Part shown: piece by piece, positions 50,179 to 59,589 of the stretch
How positions within the stretch are numbered: the first letter of the stretch is position 1
Layout of the letters: every line of letters starts with the position of its first letter
Origin: Alteromonas stellipolaris
GTDB taxonomy: Bacteria; Pseudomonadota; Gammaproteobacteria; Enterobacterales; Alteromonadaceae
Assembly: GCF_001562115.1 (NCBI RefSeq)
Contig: NZ_CP013926.1
Coordinates: 1,488,001-1,552,000 of the forward strand
Length of the DNA: 64,000 nucleotides
Reading direction: 5' to 3'
The notes under the pieces: generated by a model
Database searches by the model: none
The model's input: the letters and a program-made list of their open reading frames with translations, nothing else
What the model was told of the DNA's origin: nothing
Program-made: the position numbers and the translations under genes

Positions 50179-51021
50179 ATGACCACATCTTTTAGCGGTG
50201 CGCTTAGAAAAATGCACACGCATGCTGACGACAACAATACGGTTAACTACCAGCTTCCTATTGGGGAACATAAGGTCGATATAAACCCCGTTATCGGACA
50301 GAAGGTTTCTCTTGATTTTACGGGCGACATTAACTGCGTACATTGTAATAGAAAGACCAAGAAGAGCTTTAGTCAAGGCTATTGCTACCCTTGCTTAATT
50401 TCATTAGCTCAGTGCGATAGCTGTATAATCAAACCTGAAAAATGTCATTACCATGAAGGAACATGCCGAGAACCCCAATGGGGCGAAGAGCACTGCTTTA
50501 GCGAGCATTTTGTATACCTAGCTAACACTGGTAATGTAAAAGTGGGTATAACTCGCCACGTTACTGATGGCGTATCTTCTCGTTGGATGGATCAGGGCGC
50601 TACCCAAGCCACCGTCATGCTACGGGTAACAGATCGGCTCACTAGTGGCTTAGTGGAAATGCTTTGCAAAGAACATATTGGCGATAAAACCAATTGGCGC
50701 ACTATGTTGAAAAGTGCGCCAGATCAGGTTGATTTACTTGAGCTTAAAGCCACTATATTGTCGAAAATTGCTGATGGAATAGCAGAAATTCAGCAGACAA
50801 AAGGGATACAAGCGGTATCTGAAGCCGATGGTGAAGTGCATAACATTCATTACCCGGTTGATACTTACCCTGAAAAAATTAAATCGATTAACTTAGATAA
50901 GACGCCAGAATTTGAAGGCGTGCTTACTGGGATTAAAGGGCAATATTGGATGCTAGATGGCGACCGTGTTATCAATATCCGTAAATATGCCGGCTACAAT
51001 GTTAATCTGCATGTAGGATAA
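50179..51021 (+). CDS. DUF2797 family protein
   Basis: 280 residues. A Cys-rich zinc-binding-like region is prominent: CVHCNRKTKKSFSQGYCYPC, CDSCIIKPEKCHYHEGTC and CFSEHFVYLANTGNVKVGITR (about residues 54-130), followed by a GIY-YIG-like segment and a C-terminal domain near DTYPEKIKSINLDK. This is the DUF2797 family, function unknown. A hairpin at 51062 follows. Confidence 0.88.
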   Translation: MTTSFSGALRKMHTHADDNNTVNYQLPIGEHKVDINPVIGQKVSLDFTGDINCVHCNRKTKKSFSQGYCYPCLISLAQCDSCIIKPEKCHYHEGTCREPQWGEEHCFSEHFVYLANTGNVKVGITRHVTDGVSSRWMDQGATQATVMLRVTDRLTSGLVEMLCKEHIGDKTNWRTMLKSAPDQVDLLELKATILSKIADGIAEIQQTKGIQAVSEADGEVHNIHYPVDTYPEKIKSINLDKTPEFEGVLTGIKGQYWMLDGDRVINIRKYAGYNVNLHVG

Positions 51022-51061
51022 AATCTGGCTTAAAATGTAATGCCGAGCTCTCACGCTCAAT

Positions 51062-51092
51062 CCGCGCAGATAAAATTACCTTATCTGCGCGG
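51062..51092. terminator. Strong hairpin after the DUF2797 gene
   Basis: Perfect 12-bp stem CCGCGCAGATAA / TTATCTGCGCGG with a 7-base loop. The following TTAGCTTTCT is only moderately T-rich. It lies between convergent genes. Confidence 0.7.
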
Positions 51093-51225
51093 TTAGCTTT
51101 CTGCCTAAGCTTGTAAAGAAAAGCTTGATGCATTAACCCTGTAAAAACCAATAACATGGGCGTGAAGCTGGAGCCCATCTCTCAAGTGCCCAGCTCGCAA
51201 ATGACTAGCACGCCAATACTGAAAG

Positions 51226-51777
51226 TTAGCGCCAGTATTCGAAGTAGTCAGAAGTATCACGTTCTGGTTTTGGCGCAGGTTCAAACGCCGGCGTACCTAA
51301 ATATAAAAAACCAACAATTTCGTCATCATCGCTTAAATCAAAACCACGCTTTACCGTATCACATTGGGCATAACTTCCCGTTCTCCACATACCATTGAAC
51401 CCTTGGGCTACCGCAGCCATTTGCATTGCCATTACCCCGCAAGACGCTGATGCAATTTGCTCTACGCGGGGCACTTTTTCATGCTCAACATGTTTAGCTA
51501 TGGCCACCACAACCATAGGCGCTCGATGTGGTAACTGCACTGCCCGTTCAATTTCTTTTTGAGATTTATCGTTTTCGATAGCAGATTGCTCGTATAAGCT
51601 GCCTAGTTTATCTAAACCTTTTCCTTCACAAACAATAAAACGCCACGGTGTTAAACACGCATGATCGGGGGCACGAAGTGCAGCTTGCATGATGTTTTCA
51701 AGCGCTTCACCTGACGGCGCAGGCGCATTGAGTCTAGGTTGAGAGCTTCTGTTGAGCAGTAACGTAAGTGCATCCAT
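51226..51777 (-). CDS. Nitroreductase family protein (YdjA-like)
   Basis: 183 residues. FMN-dependent fold of the small YdjA subgroup: NRSSQPRLNAPAPSGEALENIMQAALRAPDHACLTPWRFIV at the N-terminus, and QIASASCGVMAMQMAAVAQGFNGMWRTG. It probably uses NADPH; the substrate is unknown. E. coli ydjA sits by sppA and ansA, the same neighbourhood as here. It lies downstream of doxX on the minus strand, with a terminator between. Confidence 0.92.
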   Translation of the reverse strand: MDALTLLLNRSSQPRLNAPAPSGEALENIMQAALRAPDHACLTPWRFIVCEGKGLDKLGSLYEQSAIENDKSQKEIERAVQLPHRAPMVVVAIAKHVEHEKVPRVEQIASASCGVMAMQMAAVAQGFNGMWRTGSYAQCDTVKRGFDLSDDDEIVGFLYLGTPAFEPAPKPERDTSDYFEYWR

Positions 51778-51837
51778 TTCTGTATCCTATTATCGAACAA
51801 AGCGTTATAGGAAGATCCTACGTTCTATAATGAGAAA

Positions 51838-51856
51838 AGACCAGCATAGCTGGTCT
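51838..51856 (-). terminator. doxX terminator
   Basis: 8-bp stem AGACCAGC / GCTGGTCT with an ATA loop. On the minus strand TTTTC follows. It lies 16 bases after the DoxX stop. Confidence 0.75.
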
Positions 51857-51871
51857 ATTTTAGGGGGCGAA

Positions 51872-52489
51872 TTACCTCAAGCCGTTATCGCGCAATTTAG
51901 GGCGAAAGAAATAATCAATACTTACATAGCGACCACCACCATAGAAAAATAACACCAGTAACATGACAAAATAGGTAGCACCGAATTCAATACCGTTGTT
52001 TAGCACGACCAAACTGCCACTGGAAGTAAGCCAATCGTAGTTTCCATGGGTTTGCAGTAAAGATTTTGCAGCACTTAGCTTCTCAGGAGCTGCCATCACA
52101 CTGTCGTTCATCAAAATAGTGCCATCGGCTAACCAAGATGATGCATCAGCAATGGCCAACCACCCATTGTCGATGTGCACAGTAAATATGGCCACCAACA
52201 TGGTTACCATTAACGGAATAGCGACTAAGCGTGTAAGCAAACCAAATAGTAAAAATATACCACCGACTAACTCAGCTGCCGTGGCCAAAAATGCAAGCAC
52301 AAGCGGGAATGGCAAGCCCAGTCCGTAGTCTTCATTACCAAACCAATCAACGATGGACGAAAAGCTACTCGCTTTATTCCAACCAGCCTGAATCATTACA
52401 GGGGCTAAATAAAGCCTTAACAACAGCAATGGTACTCCATCCGCCACACTTAGTTTTTTAAATAGGTTCGCGTATAATTGCTTTATCAT
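51872..52489 (-). CDS. DoxX family membrane protein
   Basis: 205 residues with four hydrophobic helices. LLLLRLYLAPVMIQAGWNKASSF, LPFPLVLAFLATAAELVGGIFLLFGLLTRLVAIPLMVTMLVAIF are typical of DoxX. The region between helices 3 and 4 is longer than usual (about 60 residues, DASSWLADGTILMND). Members are linked to redox and stress physiology; the precise function is unknown. Confidence 0.88.
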   Translation of the reverse strand: MIKQLYANLFKKLSVADGVPLLLLRLYLAPVMIQAGWNKASSFSSIVDWFGNEDYGLGLPFPLVLAFLATAAELVGGIFLLFGLLTRLVAIPLMVTMLVAIFTVHIDNGWLAIADASSWLADGTILMNDSVMAAPEKLSAAKSLLQTHGNYDWLTSSGSLVVLNNGIEFGATYFVMLLVLFFYGGGRYVSIDYFFRPKLRDNGLR

Positions 52490-52549
52490 TATTAAGAGCC
52501 TCGTTATTGGGACTTCGTTTTTAACGTCTTGTTATAGGAACGTGATGAA

Positions 52550-52759
52550 GTGAATAAACTTTCACTTAACAATAGAAAACAACCTCAAGGAACGCAAAAA
52601 TCATCACCGCTTAAGCGGTTATTCGTTCGTGGGCACAAAAAAGTAGGTTATAAAAAAACCACTGGCGACTTGATGATGCAGCTAAGCGCGAATGATCATA
52701 AGCACATCGCTGAAGTGATTGCACAATGGCTCACAGATGACGAGAATGCCCATAAGTGA
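52550..52759 (+). CDS. Small basic protein of unknown function
   Basis: 69 residues from GTG at 52550; AGGA lies about 10 bases upstream. The N-terminal half is Lys/Arg-rich (NNRKQPQG, PLKRLFVRGHKKVGYKKTTGD), and the C-terminal half is a likely helix (LSANDHKHIAEVIAQWLTDDE). I do not recognise a family. It is divergent from doxX and lies 101 bases before sppA. Confidence 0.6.
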   Translation: MNKLSLNNRKQPQGTQKSSPLKRLFVRGHKKVGYKKTTGDLMMQLSANDHKHIAEVIAQWLTDDENAHK

Positions 52760-52860
52760 GTGACTTTGCGGTACAATCACAAACAATTACAAATAAGTTA
52801 GCGATCTAGTTTCGATTCGGTAACATAATAGAGTTAAACAAACAGAAGGTAATGTAATTT

Positions 52861-54726
52861 ATGGCTGCCAAAGGAAACTGGACTAAATCCTTATTTATTG
52901 GCCTGTGGACGGTTTTAAACTTCACCCGTAAGCTTTTTTTCAATGTCATTTTTCTGGTGATTTTTGTTGGCATAATCATTGCGATTACCTCTCAAGAAGA
53001 CGACCAACTTACGGTAAAAGCGAATAGTGCGCTTTTACTCACCTTGAACGGACAACTCGTTATTGAAAAAGAAAGTGTCGATCCGTTTGAACAGTTTTTA
53101 CAAGATGCCATGGGTTCAGAGCCTGATAATCCAGAAGTACTTGTGCGTGATGTGGTAAAAGTTATTGAAAACGCTAAGCAAGACCGACGAATTAAGGCAT
53201 TGGTTTTAGACCTTCAAGGTTTATCTGGCGGCGGTTTGGACAAACTTCGCACGGTAGCGCGAGCCATCAACGATTTTAAAACCTCTGAAAAACCTGTGTA
53301 CGCCATTGGTGATTATTACACTAAAGAGCAGTACTACCTTGCAGCTCATGCGAATCACGTTTATCTCAATCCTATGGGTTCATTACTGCTAGATGGCTAT
53401 GGTCGTTATGGCATGTATTTCAAAGATTTCTTGGAAAAGCTTAAAGTGACTACGCATATTTTCCGTGTAGGTACTTATAAGTCTGCCGTAGAACCGCTTA
53501 TTCGCAACGATATGTCTGAAGCAGCTAAAGAAGCTGAGCGTAAATGGTTAGACGGTTACTGGCAGCAATATAAAGAAGACGTTGCCGCTGCCCGTGGCAT
53601 TCCGCTTTCCAACTTTGATGAAACACTAGAAGGCTTGTTGGCTAAGTTTGAGCAAGCTGGTGGTGATTTTGCCAATTACGCCTTACAAAATAATTGGGTA
53701 GATGCACTAAAAACCCGCGAAGACGTACGTGTAGAACTTACTGGCCTTGTGGGCGAAAACGAAGACAATCACGGTGTTAACGTAACTAACTTTAACACCT
53801 ACTTAAAAGTCGTTAATCCTCCCCTACCGTCTATCAACAGTGACATCGACCAAGTTGCGATTGTAGTAGCGAAGGGCACTATTTTAAACGGCAATCAAAA
53901 AGCTGGCACCATTGGCGGCGACAGTACCGCACGTTTACTGCGCAAAGCACGTTTAGATGAAAACGTGAAAGCGGTAGTACTGCAAATAGATTCGCCAGGG
54001 GGCAGCACGTTAGGTTCAGAGATTATCCGCCAAGAAGTACTTGAGTTGAAAAATGCTGGTAAACCGGTTGTGGTTTCTATGAGCACATATGCAGCATCAG
54101 GCGGCTACTGGATTGCAGCAAACGCCGACCGTATCTTTGCTAGCCCAAGCACTATTACTGGATCTATCGGGGTATTCGGAATGTTTATGACGTACGAAAA
54201 CTCGCTTGATTACTTAGGCATTCACAGTGATGGCGTTGGCTCGAATGAGCTAGCAGGCTTTTCTGCAGTACGCCCTCTCGCGCCAGAATTTGGCCAAATT
54301 TTGCAACGCAACGTTGAAACGAGTTACGGCAACTTCTTATCTTTAGTATCGAACGCTCGAGATATGACGGTAGATGAAGTAGATGAAGTTGCACAAGGTC
54401 GTGTATGGATTGGCACCGATGCCTTAGAGCTAGGATTAGTTGATGAACTGGGCACATTAGAAGACGCAGTTAATGCGGCGGCAGAATTCGCTGCACTAGA
54501 TAACTACGACACTTTCTATGTTCAGCGTACACTTTCAGCACAAGAGCTGTTTTGGAAAGAGTTCTTTGGTCAAGCCTTTACGTTTGTTGGAAAGTGGCAG
54601 TTTGCTAATTCAGACTCTGCGCTAATTAATGAATTTAAACGAGTGCTTGGCGAGTTCGATATCTTTAACGAACTGAACGACCCTATGGGTACTTATATTC
54701 TTTGCTTGCAGTGCCAAGTAGAGTAA
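52861..54726 (+). CDS. sppA: Signal peptide peptidase SppA (67K type)
   Basis: 621 residues. An N-terminal helix (about residues 25-45) anchors it in the inner membrane; two tandem S49 domains follow. The catalytic Lys is in RVGTYKSAVEP (first domain), and the Ser is in STITGSIGVFGMF (second domain). IDSPGGSTLGSEI and MSTYAASGGYWIAANADRI are also typical. It digests cleaved signal peptides. It is 25 bases before the sprT frame. Confidence 0.96.
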   Translation: MAAKGNWTKSLFIGLWTVLNFTRKLFFNVIFLVIFVGIIIAITSQEDDQLTVKANSALLLTLNGQLVIEKESVDPFEQFLQDAMGSEPDNPEVLVRDVVKVIENAKQDRRIKALVLDLQGLSGGGLDKLRTVARAINDFKTSEKPVYAIGDYYTKEQYYLAAHANHVYLNPMGSLLLDGYGRYGMYFKDFLEKLKVTTHIFRVGTYKSAVEPLIRNDMSEAAKEAERKWLDGYWQQYKEDVAAARGIPLSNFDETLEGLLAKFEQAGGDFANYALQNNWVDALKTREDVRVELTGLVGENEDNHGVNVTNFNTYLKVVNPPLPSINSDIDQVAIVVAKGTILNGNQKAGTIGGDSTARLLRKARLDENVKAVVLQIDSPGGSTLGSEIIRQEVLELKNAGKPVVVSMSTYAASGGYWIAANADRIFASPSTITGSIGVFGMFMTYENSLDYLGIHSDGVGSNELAGFSAVRPLAPEFGQILQRNVETSYGNFLSLVSNARDMTVDEVDEVAQGRVWIGTDALELGLVDELGTLEDAVNAAAEFAALDNYDTFYVQRTLSAQELFWKEFFGQAFTFVGKWQFANSDSALINEFKRVLGEFDIFNELNDPMGTYILCLQCQVE

Positions 54727-54751
54727 TTAATAACTTTGGTAAGGTACTACC

Positions 54752-55258
54752 ATAGCAAGCCATGATTTAACCTCTCTACAGCGTCAGCATATTGCTGATG
54801 CTGTAGAAGGCTGCTACCAACGCGCTGATAAATATTTTAAGCGCACATTCCCCCGCCCTGCGCTTACCTTTAGACGCTCTGGTAAAAATGCAGGCACCGC
54901 GTTTTTGCAACAAAATCGCATTAATTTGCACCCCGAACTATTCAAACAGAATGAACACGAATTCATAGTAGATGTTATTCCTCATGAAGTGAGTCATTTG
55001 CTTACTTGGCAATTGTTCAAGAAGGTAAAGCCCCACGGCGTGGAATGGCAAGCCATCATGATTGATGTATTTCACCGTCCGGCTAACGCAACCCACAGTT
55101 TTGATATTGAAGGTGTTATTGGCAAGCAGTTCAGCTATGCCTGCCTTTGCAGTTCACACCAGCTGACAATAAGACGACATAATAAAATTTTGAAAGGGGC
55201 GCAGTACAAGTGTCGAAAATGCAATGGCGTGCTGATAGAAGAGAAATCGGTAAGTTAG
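54752..55258 (+). CDS. sprT: SprT family zinc-binding protein with probable ATA start
   Basis: 168 residues if translated from ATA at 54752; E. coli SprT has 165 and aligns over the whole length. No ATG, GTG or TTG occurs in frame between the stop at 54740 and TTG 54905, and starting at 54905 would delete about 51 conserved residues (DLTSLQRQHIADAV, TFPRPALTFRRSGKNAGTAF). AAGG lies 7 bases before the ATA. The protease-like motif is VIPHEVSHLL (HExxH), with zinc-ribbon CLC and CRKC near the C-terminus. Function in bacteria is unclear. Confidence 0.82.
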   Translation: MASHDLTSLQRQHIADAVEGCYQRADKYFKRTFPRPALTFRRSGKNAGTAFLQQNRINLHPELFKQNEHEFIVDVIPHEVSHLLTWQLFKKVKPHGVEWQAIMIDVFHRPANATHSFDIEGVIGKQFSYACLCSSHQLTIRRHNKILKGAQYKCRKCNGVLIEEKSVS

Positions 55259-55365
55259 CGGTTTAGTTCGTTCGTTTCTTACTTATTTAGTTCGTTTAAT
55301 AGTTACTTAGGTAATTAACCCGCTAGCTAGCAAACATGCCAGGCACAGCAAAACCTAACTGAGTT

Positions 55366-55815
55366 TTAACGGAACCAATGTTTAGTAAATACGTTATCTA
55401 AATCGTTAAAAGCGGTTTTGAGTAACGCCGCAAGCTCTTTATATTTCGGTTTCGATTTAACCGACGATACGTTGCAACCTTCCGATCGCATTTTACTGTG
55501 AATATCTTGATACCAGCTGTTTAATTGCGGCGGTAAGTATTGGTTTGAACGATGACCCAACCACAATAACCCTTGTAGCGGAATGCTTAAAAAGAAAGCA
55601 CCTATGGTGATGGTTTGCGGAATATAGTCTGTGCCCATGTTCTGAAGTAACAATGCACACGAAAGTATTGCCGCAGGCGGCATAGTTTTGATAGCAAAAC
55701 GCGTGGCCGCAACTACCCGGCATTCAGGAAAGTAGGCATACAGTTCTTTTTTGACAGGCCAGGTTTTCATGTAGTGCTGGCCATCTTTTAGCATTGTAAT
55801 CACAGACTGTGACAT
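55366..55815 (-). CDS. yfbV: YfbV (UPF0208) membrane protein
   Basis: 149 residues with two hydrophobic helices (about 46-62 and 70-90). The sequence SVITMLKDGQHYMKTWPVKKEL, FPECRVVAATRFAIKTMPP and PPQLNSWYQDIHSKMRSEGC matches the YfbV family, implicated in insulating the terminus macrodomain in E. coli. A single gene, divergent from trxB. Confidence 0.92.
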   Translation of the reverse strand: MSQSVITMLKDGQHYMKTWPVKKELYAYFPECRVVAATRFAIKTMPPAAILSCALLLQNMGTDYIPQTITIGAFFLSIPLQGLLWLGHRSNQYLPPQLNSWYQDIHSKMRSEGCNVSSVKSKPKYKELAALLKTAFNDLDNVFTKHWFR

Positions 55816-57406
<1,591 letters not shown>

Positions 57407-57420
57407 GCCTTGTTTGATTT

Positions 57421-57445
57421 CAAGCCCTGTAAATACCAGGGCTTG
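57421..57445 (+). terminator. trxB terminator
   Basis: Perfect 9-bp stem CAAGCCCTG / CAGGGCTTG with a 7-base loop, then ATGTCTTTTCTTTT. It ends 15 bases before aat. Confidence 0.85.
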
Positions 57446-57459
57446 ATGTCTTTTCTTTT

Positions 57460-58206
57460 ATGATAGCGCTGCCTTATTTAGACATTGATACACCCTTCCC
57501 CCCTGTATCTGAAGCACTTGACGATCCAAACGGCCTACTAGCCTTTGGCGCAGATCTTAGTGCCCAGCGTCTTTTTTCGGCCTATTCTAGCGGTATATTC
57601 CCCTGGTTTAGCGATGATGAACCCTTGTTGTGGTGGTCACCTAATCCACGCTCTATTATCGAATTAGATGAGTTTGTTTGCTCAAAAAGTTTACGCAAAC
57701 TAGCGCGGCAGAAGCGCTACAAGGTTACGTTGAATAACGCTTTCGATTCTGTGATTAATGCCTGTGCCAATATTCCACGAAAGAATCCAAATTCACAGGC
57801 GCCCAGTCAAGACACTTGGATAACTGAAGACATGCAAAAAGCTTACAGTTATTTACATCAGCTTGGGTTGGCTCATTCTGTTGAAGTGTGGGATGGTGAA
57901 GTGTTGGTAGGAGGTTTATACGGCGTAGGTGTAGGGAAAGTGTATTGCGGTGAGTCTATGTTTCACAAACAAAGCAATACCTCTAAGTTGGCTATGCTAG
58001 CGTTAGTTGAGCACATGAAACGTAACAAGATGGCATTCATTGATTGTCAGTTGCCAACGGATCATCTTAGCTCGCTAGGTGCAAAAACTATTTTCCGTAA
58101 CGAATTTATTGAAAAACTGCAGACTAGCAACCACACTCTAACCGAAGAAGGCTCTCTAACTACCGACTACATGCATCAGTGGCATCCGCAGGTTATTACA
58201 CCGTGA
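57460..58206 (+). CDS. aat: Leucyl/phenylalanyl-tRNA-protein transferase
   Basis: 248 residues. Adds Leu or Phe to proteins with N-terminal Lys or Arg, marking them for ClpS-ClpAP. Motifs: DPNGLLAFGADLSAQRLFSAYSSGIFPWF, LLWWSPNPRSIIEL, SVEVWDGEVLVGGLYGVGVGKVYCGESMF and FIDCQLPTDHLSSLGA. Its last 4 bases overlap bpt, and the other parts of the same pathway (clpA, clpS) lie within 5 kb. Confidence 0.96.
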   Translation: MIALPYLDIDTPFPPVSEALDDPNGLLAFGADLSAQRLFSAYSSGIFPWFSDDEPLLWWSPNPRSIIELDEFVCSKSLRKLARQKRYKVTLNNAFDSVINACANIPRKNPNSQAPSQDTWITEDMQKAYSYLHQLGLAHSVEVWDGEVLVGGLYGVGVGKVYCGESMFHKQSNTSKLAMLALVEHMKRNKMAFIDCQLPTDHLSSLGAKTIFRNEFIEKLQTSNHTLTEEGSLTTDYMHQWHPQVITP

Positions 58207-58916
58207 GATTTGGAATTACGCAATCTTTTGATTGTAGCTATTTGCCCAATCAACAAGAACAATTACTGGTTTATGCCGAATCAGATAACCAGCTTGCGTG
58301 GCGTTACGGCCAACTTATTCAAGTAGGGTTTAGACGCAGTGGCGAACAAATCTACCGCCCACACTGCCCAGACTGCCATGCCTGTGAATCGGTGAGAGTA
58401 CCTGTGGCCACGTTTCGCCCTTCTAAAAGTCAAAAGCGCATTCTTAATCGCAATCAACATTTTGTGGTAACCAGTGCAAAAAGCGCCAATCATTTGTATT
58501 ACCCGTTGTACGAGAAATACATTTGCGCCCGTCACACCGATGGCAGCATGTACCCGCCTTCTAGCGAACAGTTTGAAAACTTTATCTTGTGCGAATGGAA
58601 ACGCCCACAATTTATTGAAGCCTACGATGGCGATACGTTAATTGCGGTTGCAGTAACAGACACCATCGACAATGGTGAAGAGCATCAAGCCTTATCGGCA
58701 CTTTATACTTTTTACGATCCTGATTATCACTCATCGTCTCTTGGGACGTGGATGATCATGATGCAAATCGAGCAGGCAAAGCAACAAGAACGAGATTTTG
58801 TCTACTTGGGATATTACGTAGAAGAATGCCAAAAAATGTCTTATAAGCACAATTTTTTCCCTTATGAGCAATTTTCTGGCAACAAATGGCACCGTTTTGA
58901 TAAAAAACCTGCTTAA
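58203..58916 (+). CDS. bpt: Aspartate/glutamate leucyltransferase Bpt
   Basis: 237 residues from GTG at 58203 (GTGA overlap with aat); GTG at 58179 would add 8 residues. The family (ATE1-like) transfers Leu, in the characterised Vibrio vulnificus enzyme, to proteins with N-terminal Asp or Glu. Motifs: CSYLPNQQEQLLVY, YRPHCPDCHACESVRVPVATFRPSKSQKRI, VTDTIDNGEEHQALSALYTFYDPD, YLGYYVEECQKMSYKHNFFPYE. The Cys pair near the N-terminus is intact. Confidence 0.93.
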   Translation: MRFGITQSFDCSYLPNQQEQLLVYAESDNQLAWRYGQLIQVGFRRSGEQIYRPHCPDCHACESVRVPVATFRPSKSQKRILNRNQHFVVTSAKSANHLYYPLYEKYICARHTDGSMYPPSSEQFENFILCEWKRPQFIEAYDGDTLIAVAVTDTIDNGEEHQALSALYTFYDPDYHSSSLGTWMIMMQIEQAKQQERDFVYLGYYVEECQKMSYKHNFFPYEQFSGNKWHRFDKKPA

Positions 58917-58991
58917 TCGCTTTACACGCAAGGCAAGATTGGTTAATGTCTGCGCGGCAAAAAATTTGAATTACTGAGGTAACTGCTTTAC

Positions 58992-59210
58992 ATGGCAAAA
59001 GAAGATTGTATTGAAATGGAAGGTACGGTTCAAGACACCCTACCTAATACTATGTTCCGTGTTGAACTAGAGAATGGTCACGTAGTGACAGCACACATTT
59101 CTGGTAAGATGCGTAAAAACTATATCCGAATTCTTACTGGCGATAAGGTCACTGTTGAGATGACTCCTTATGACCTAACAAAAGGTCGTATCATTTATCG
59201 CGCCAGATAA
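58992..59210 (+). CDS. infA: Translation initiation factor IF-1
   Basis: 72 residues, complete S1-like OB fold: [51 protein letters not shown], then [15 protein letters not shown]. It binds the 30S A site with IF2 and IF3. The position after aat and before clpA matches E. coli. TGAGG lies before the ATG. Confidence 0.98.
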   Translation: MAKEDCIEMEGTVQDTLPNTMFRVELENGHVVTAHISGKMRKNYIRILTGDKVTVEMTPYDLTKGRIIYRAR

Positions 59211-59240
59211 TGAGCCATTAAGCGGTCAACGCATTCCCAA

Positions 59241-59269
59241 AAAAGCCCAATGTAATCCATTGGGCTTTT
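59241..59269 (+). terminator. infA terminator
   Basis: Perfect 12-bp stem AAAAGCCCAATG / CATTGGGCTTTT with a 5-base loop and T run. Confidence 0.92.
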
Positions 59270-59325
59270 TTGTATGTGTTTAGTTTAAGGCCTGCGATGG
59301 TATTTAACGATGTCCTTGCGCCTGG

Positions 59326-59394
59326 GGTTAGCGCCTTGGGGTTAGCGCCTAAGGTTAGCGCTTGTGTTTGGCGCTTAGTGTTAAGCATTTGGTG
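59326..59394. repeat. Degenerate 13-14 bp tandem repeat
   Basis: About five units: GGTTAGCGCCTTGG, GGTTAGCGCCTAA, GGTTAGCGCTTGTG, TTTGGCGCTTAGTG and TTAAGCATTTGGTG. The first three differ by a few bases; the last two are more diverged. A decaying minisatellite in a non-coding gap. Confidence 0.75.
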
Positions 59395-59515
59395 CTTGGC
59401 GTTTGAAATTGAACACTGTGCATCAACATGTAATGAATCTACTTACTAAGCCCAAGTTTATCGAGTTTGGGGTTCTACGTTTAAAGGCTCGAAAGTTTTA
59501 TTATAAAAGACACAA

Positions 59516-59549
59516 AAAAATGCCACACCTTTTCAGGTGCAGCATTTTT
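59516..59549 (-). terminator. clpA terminator
   Basis: Hairpin AAAAATGC..CACCT / AGGTG..GCATTTTT with a 2x2 internal loop and TTTC loop. On the minus strand it ends in a T run. It lies about 40 bases after the clpA stop. Confidence 0.8.
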
Positions 59550-59589
59550 AATCGACATCAAACGTCTAGTACAATAAGTTCGCTAGGTG

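Larger units (their letters stand above)
59211..59589. other. Intergenic region infA / clpA
   Basis: 379 bases between convergent infA and clpA. It holds the infA terminator, the tandem repeat at 59326-59394 and the clpA terminator. E. coli has a tRNA-Ser here; none is seen. Confidence 0.8.
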
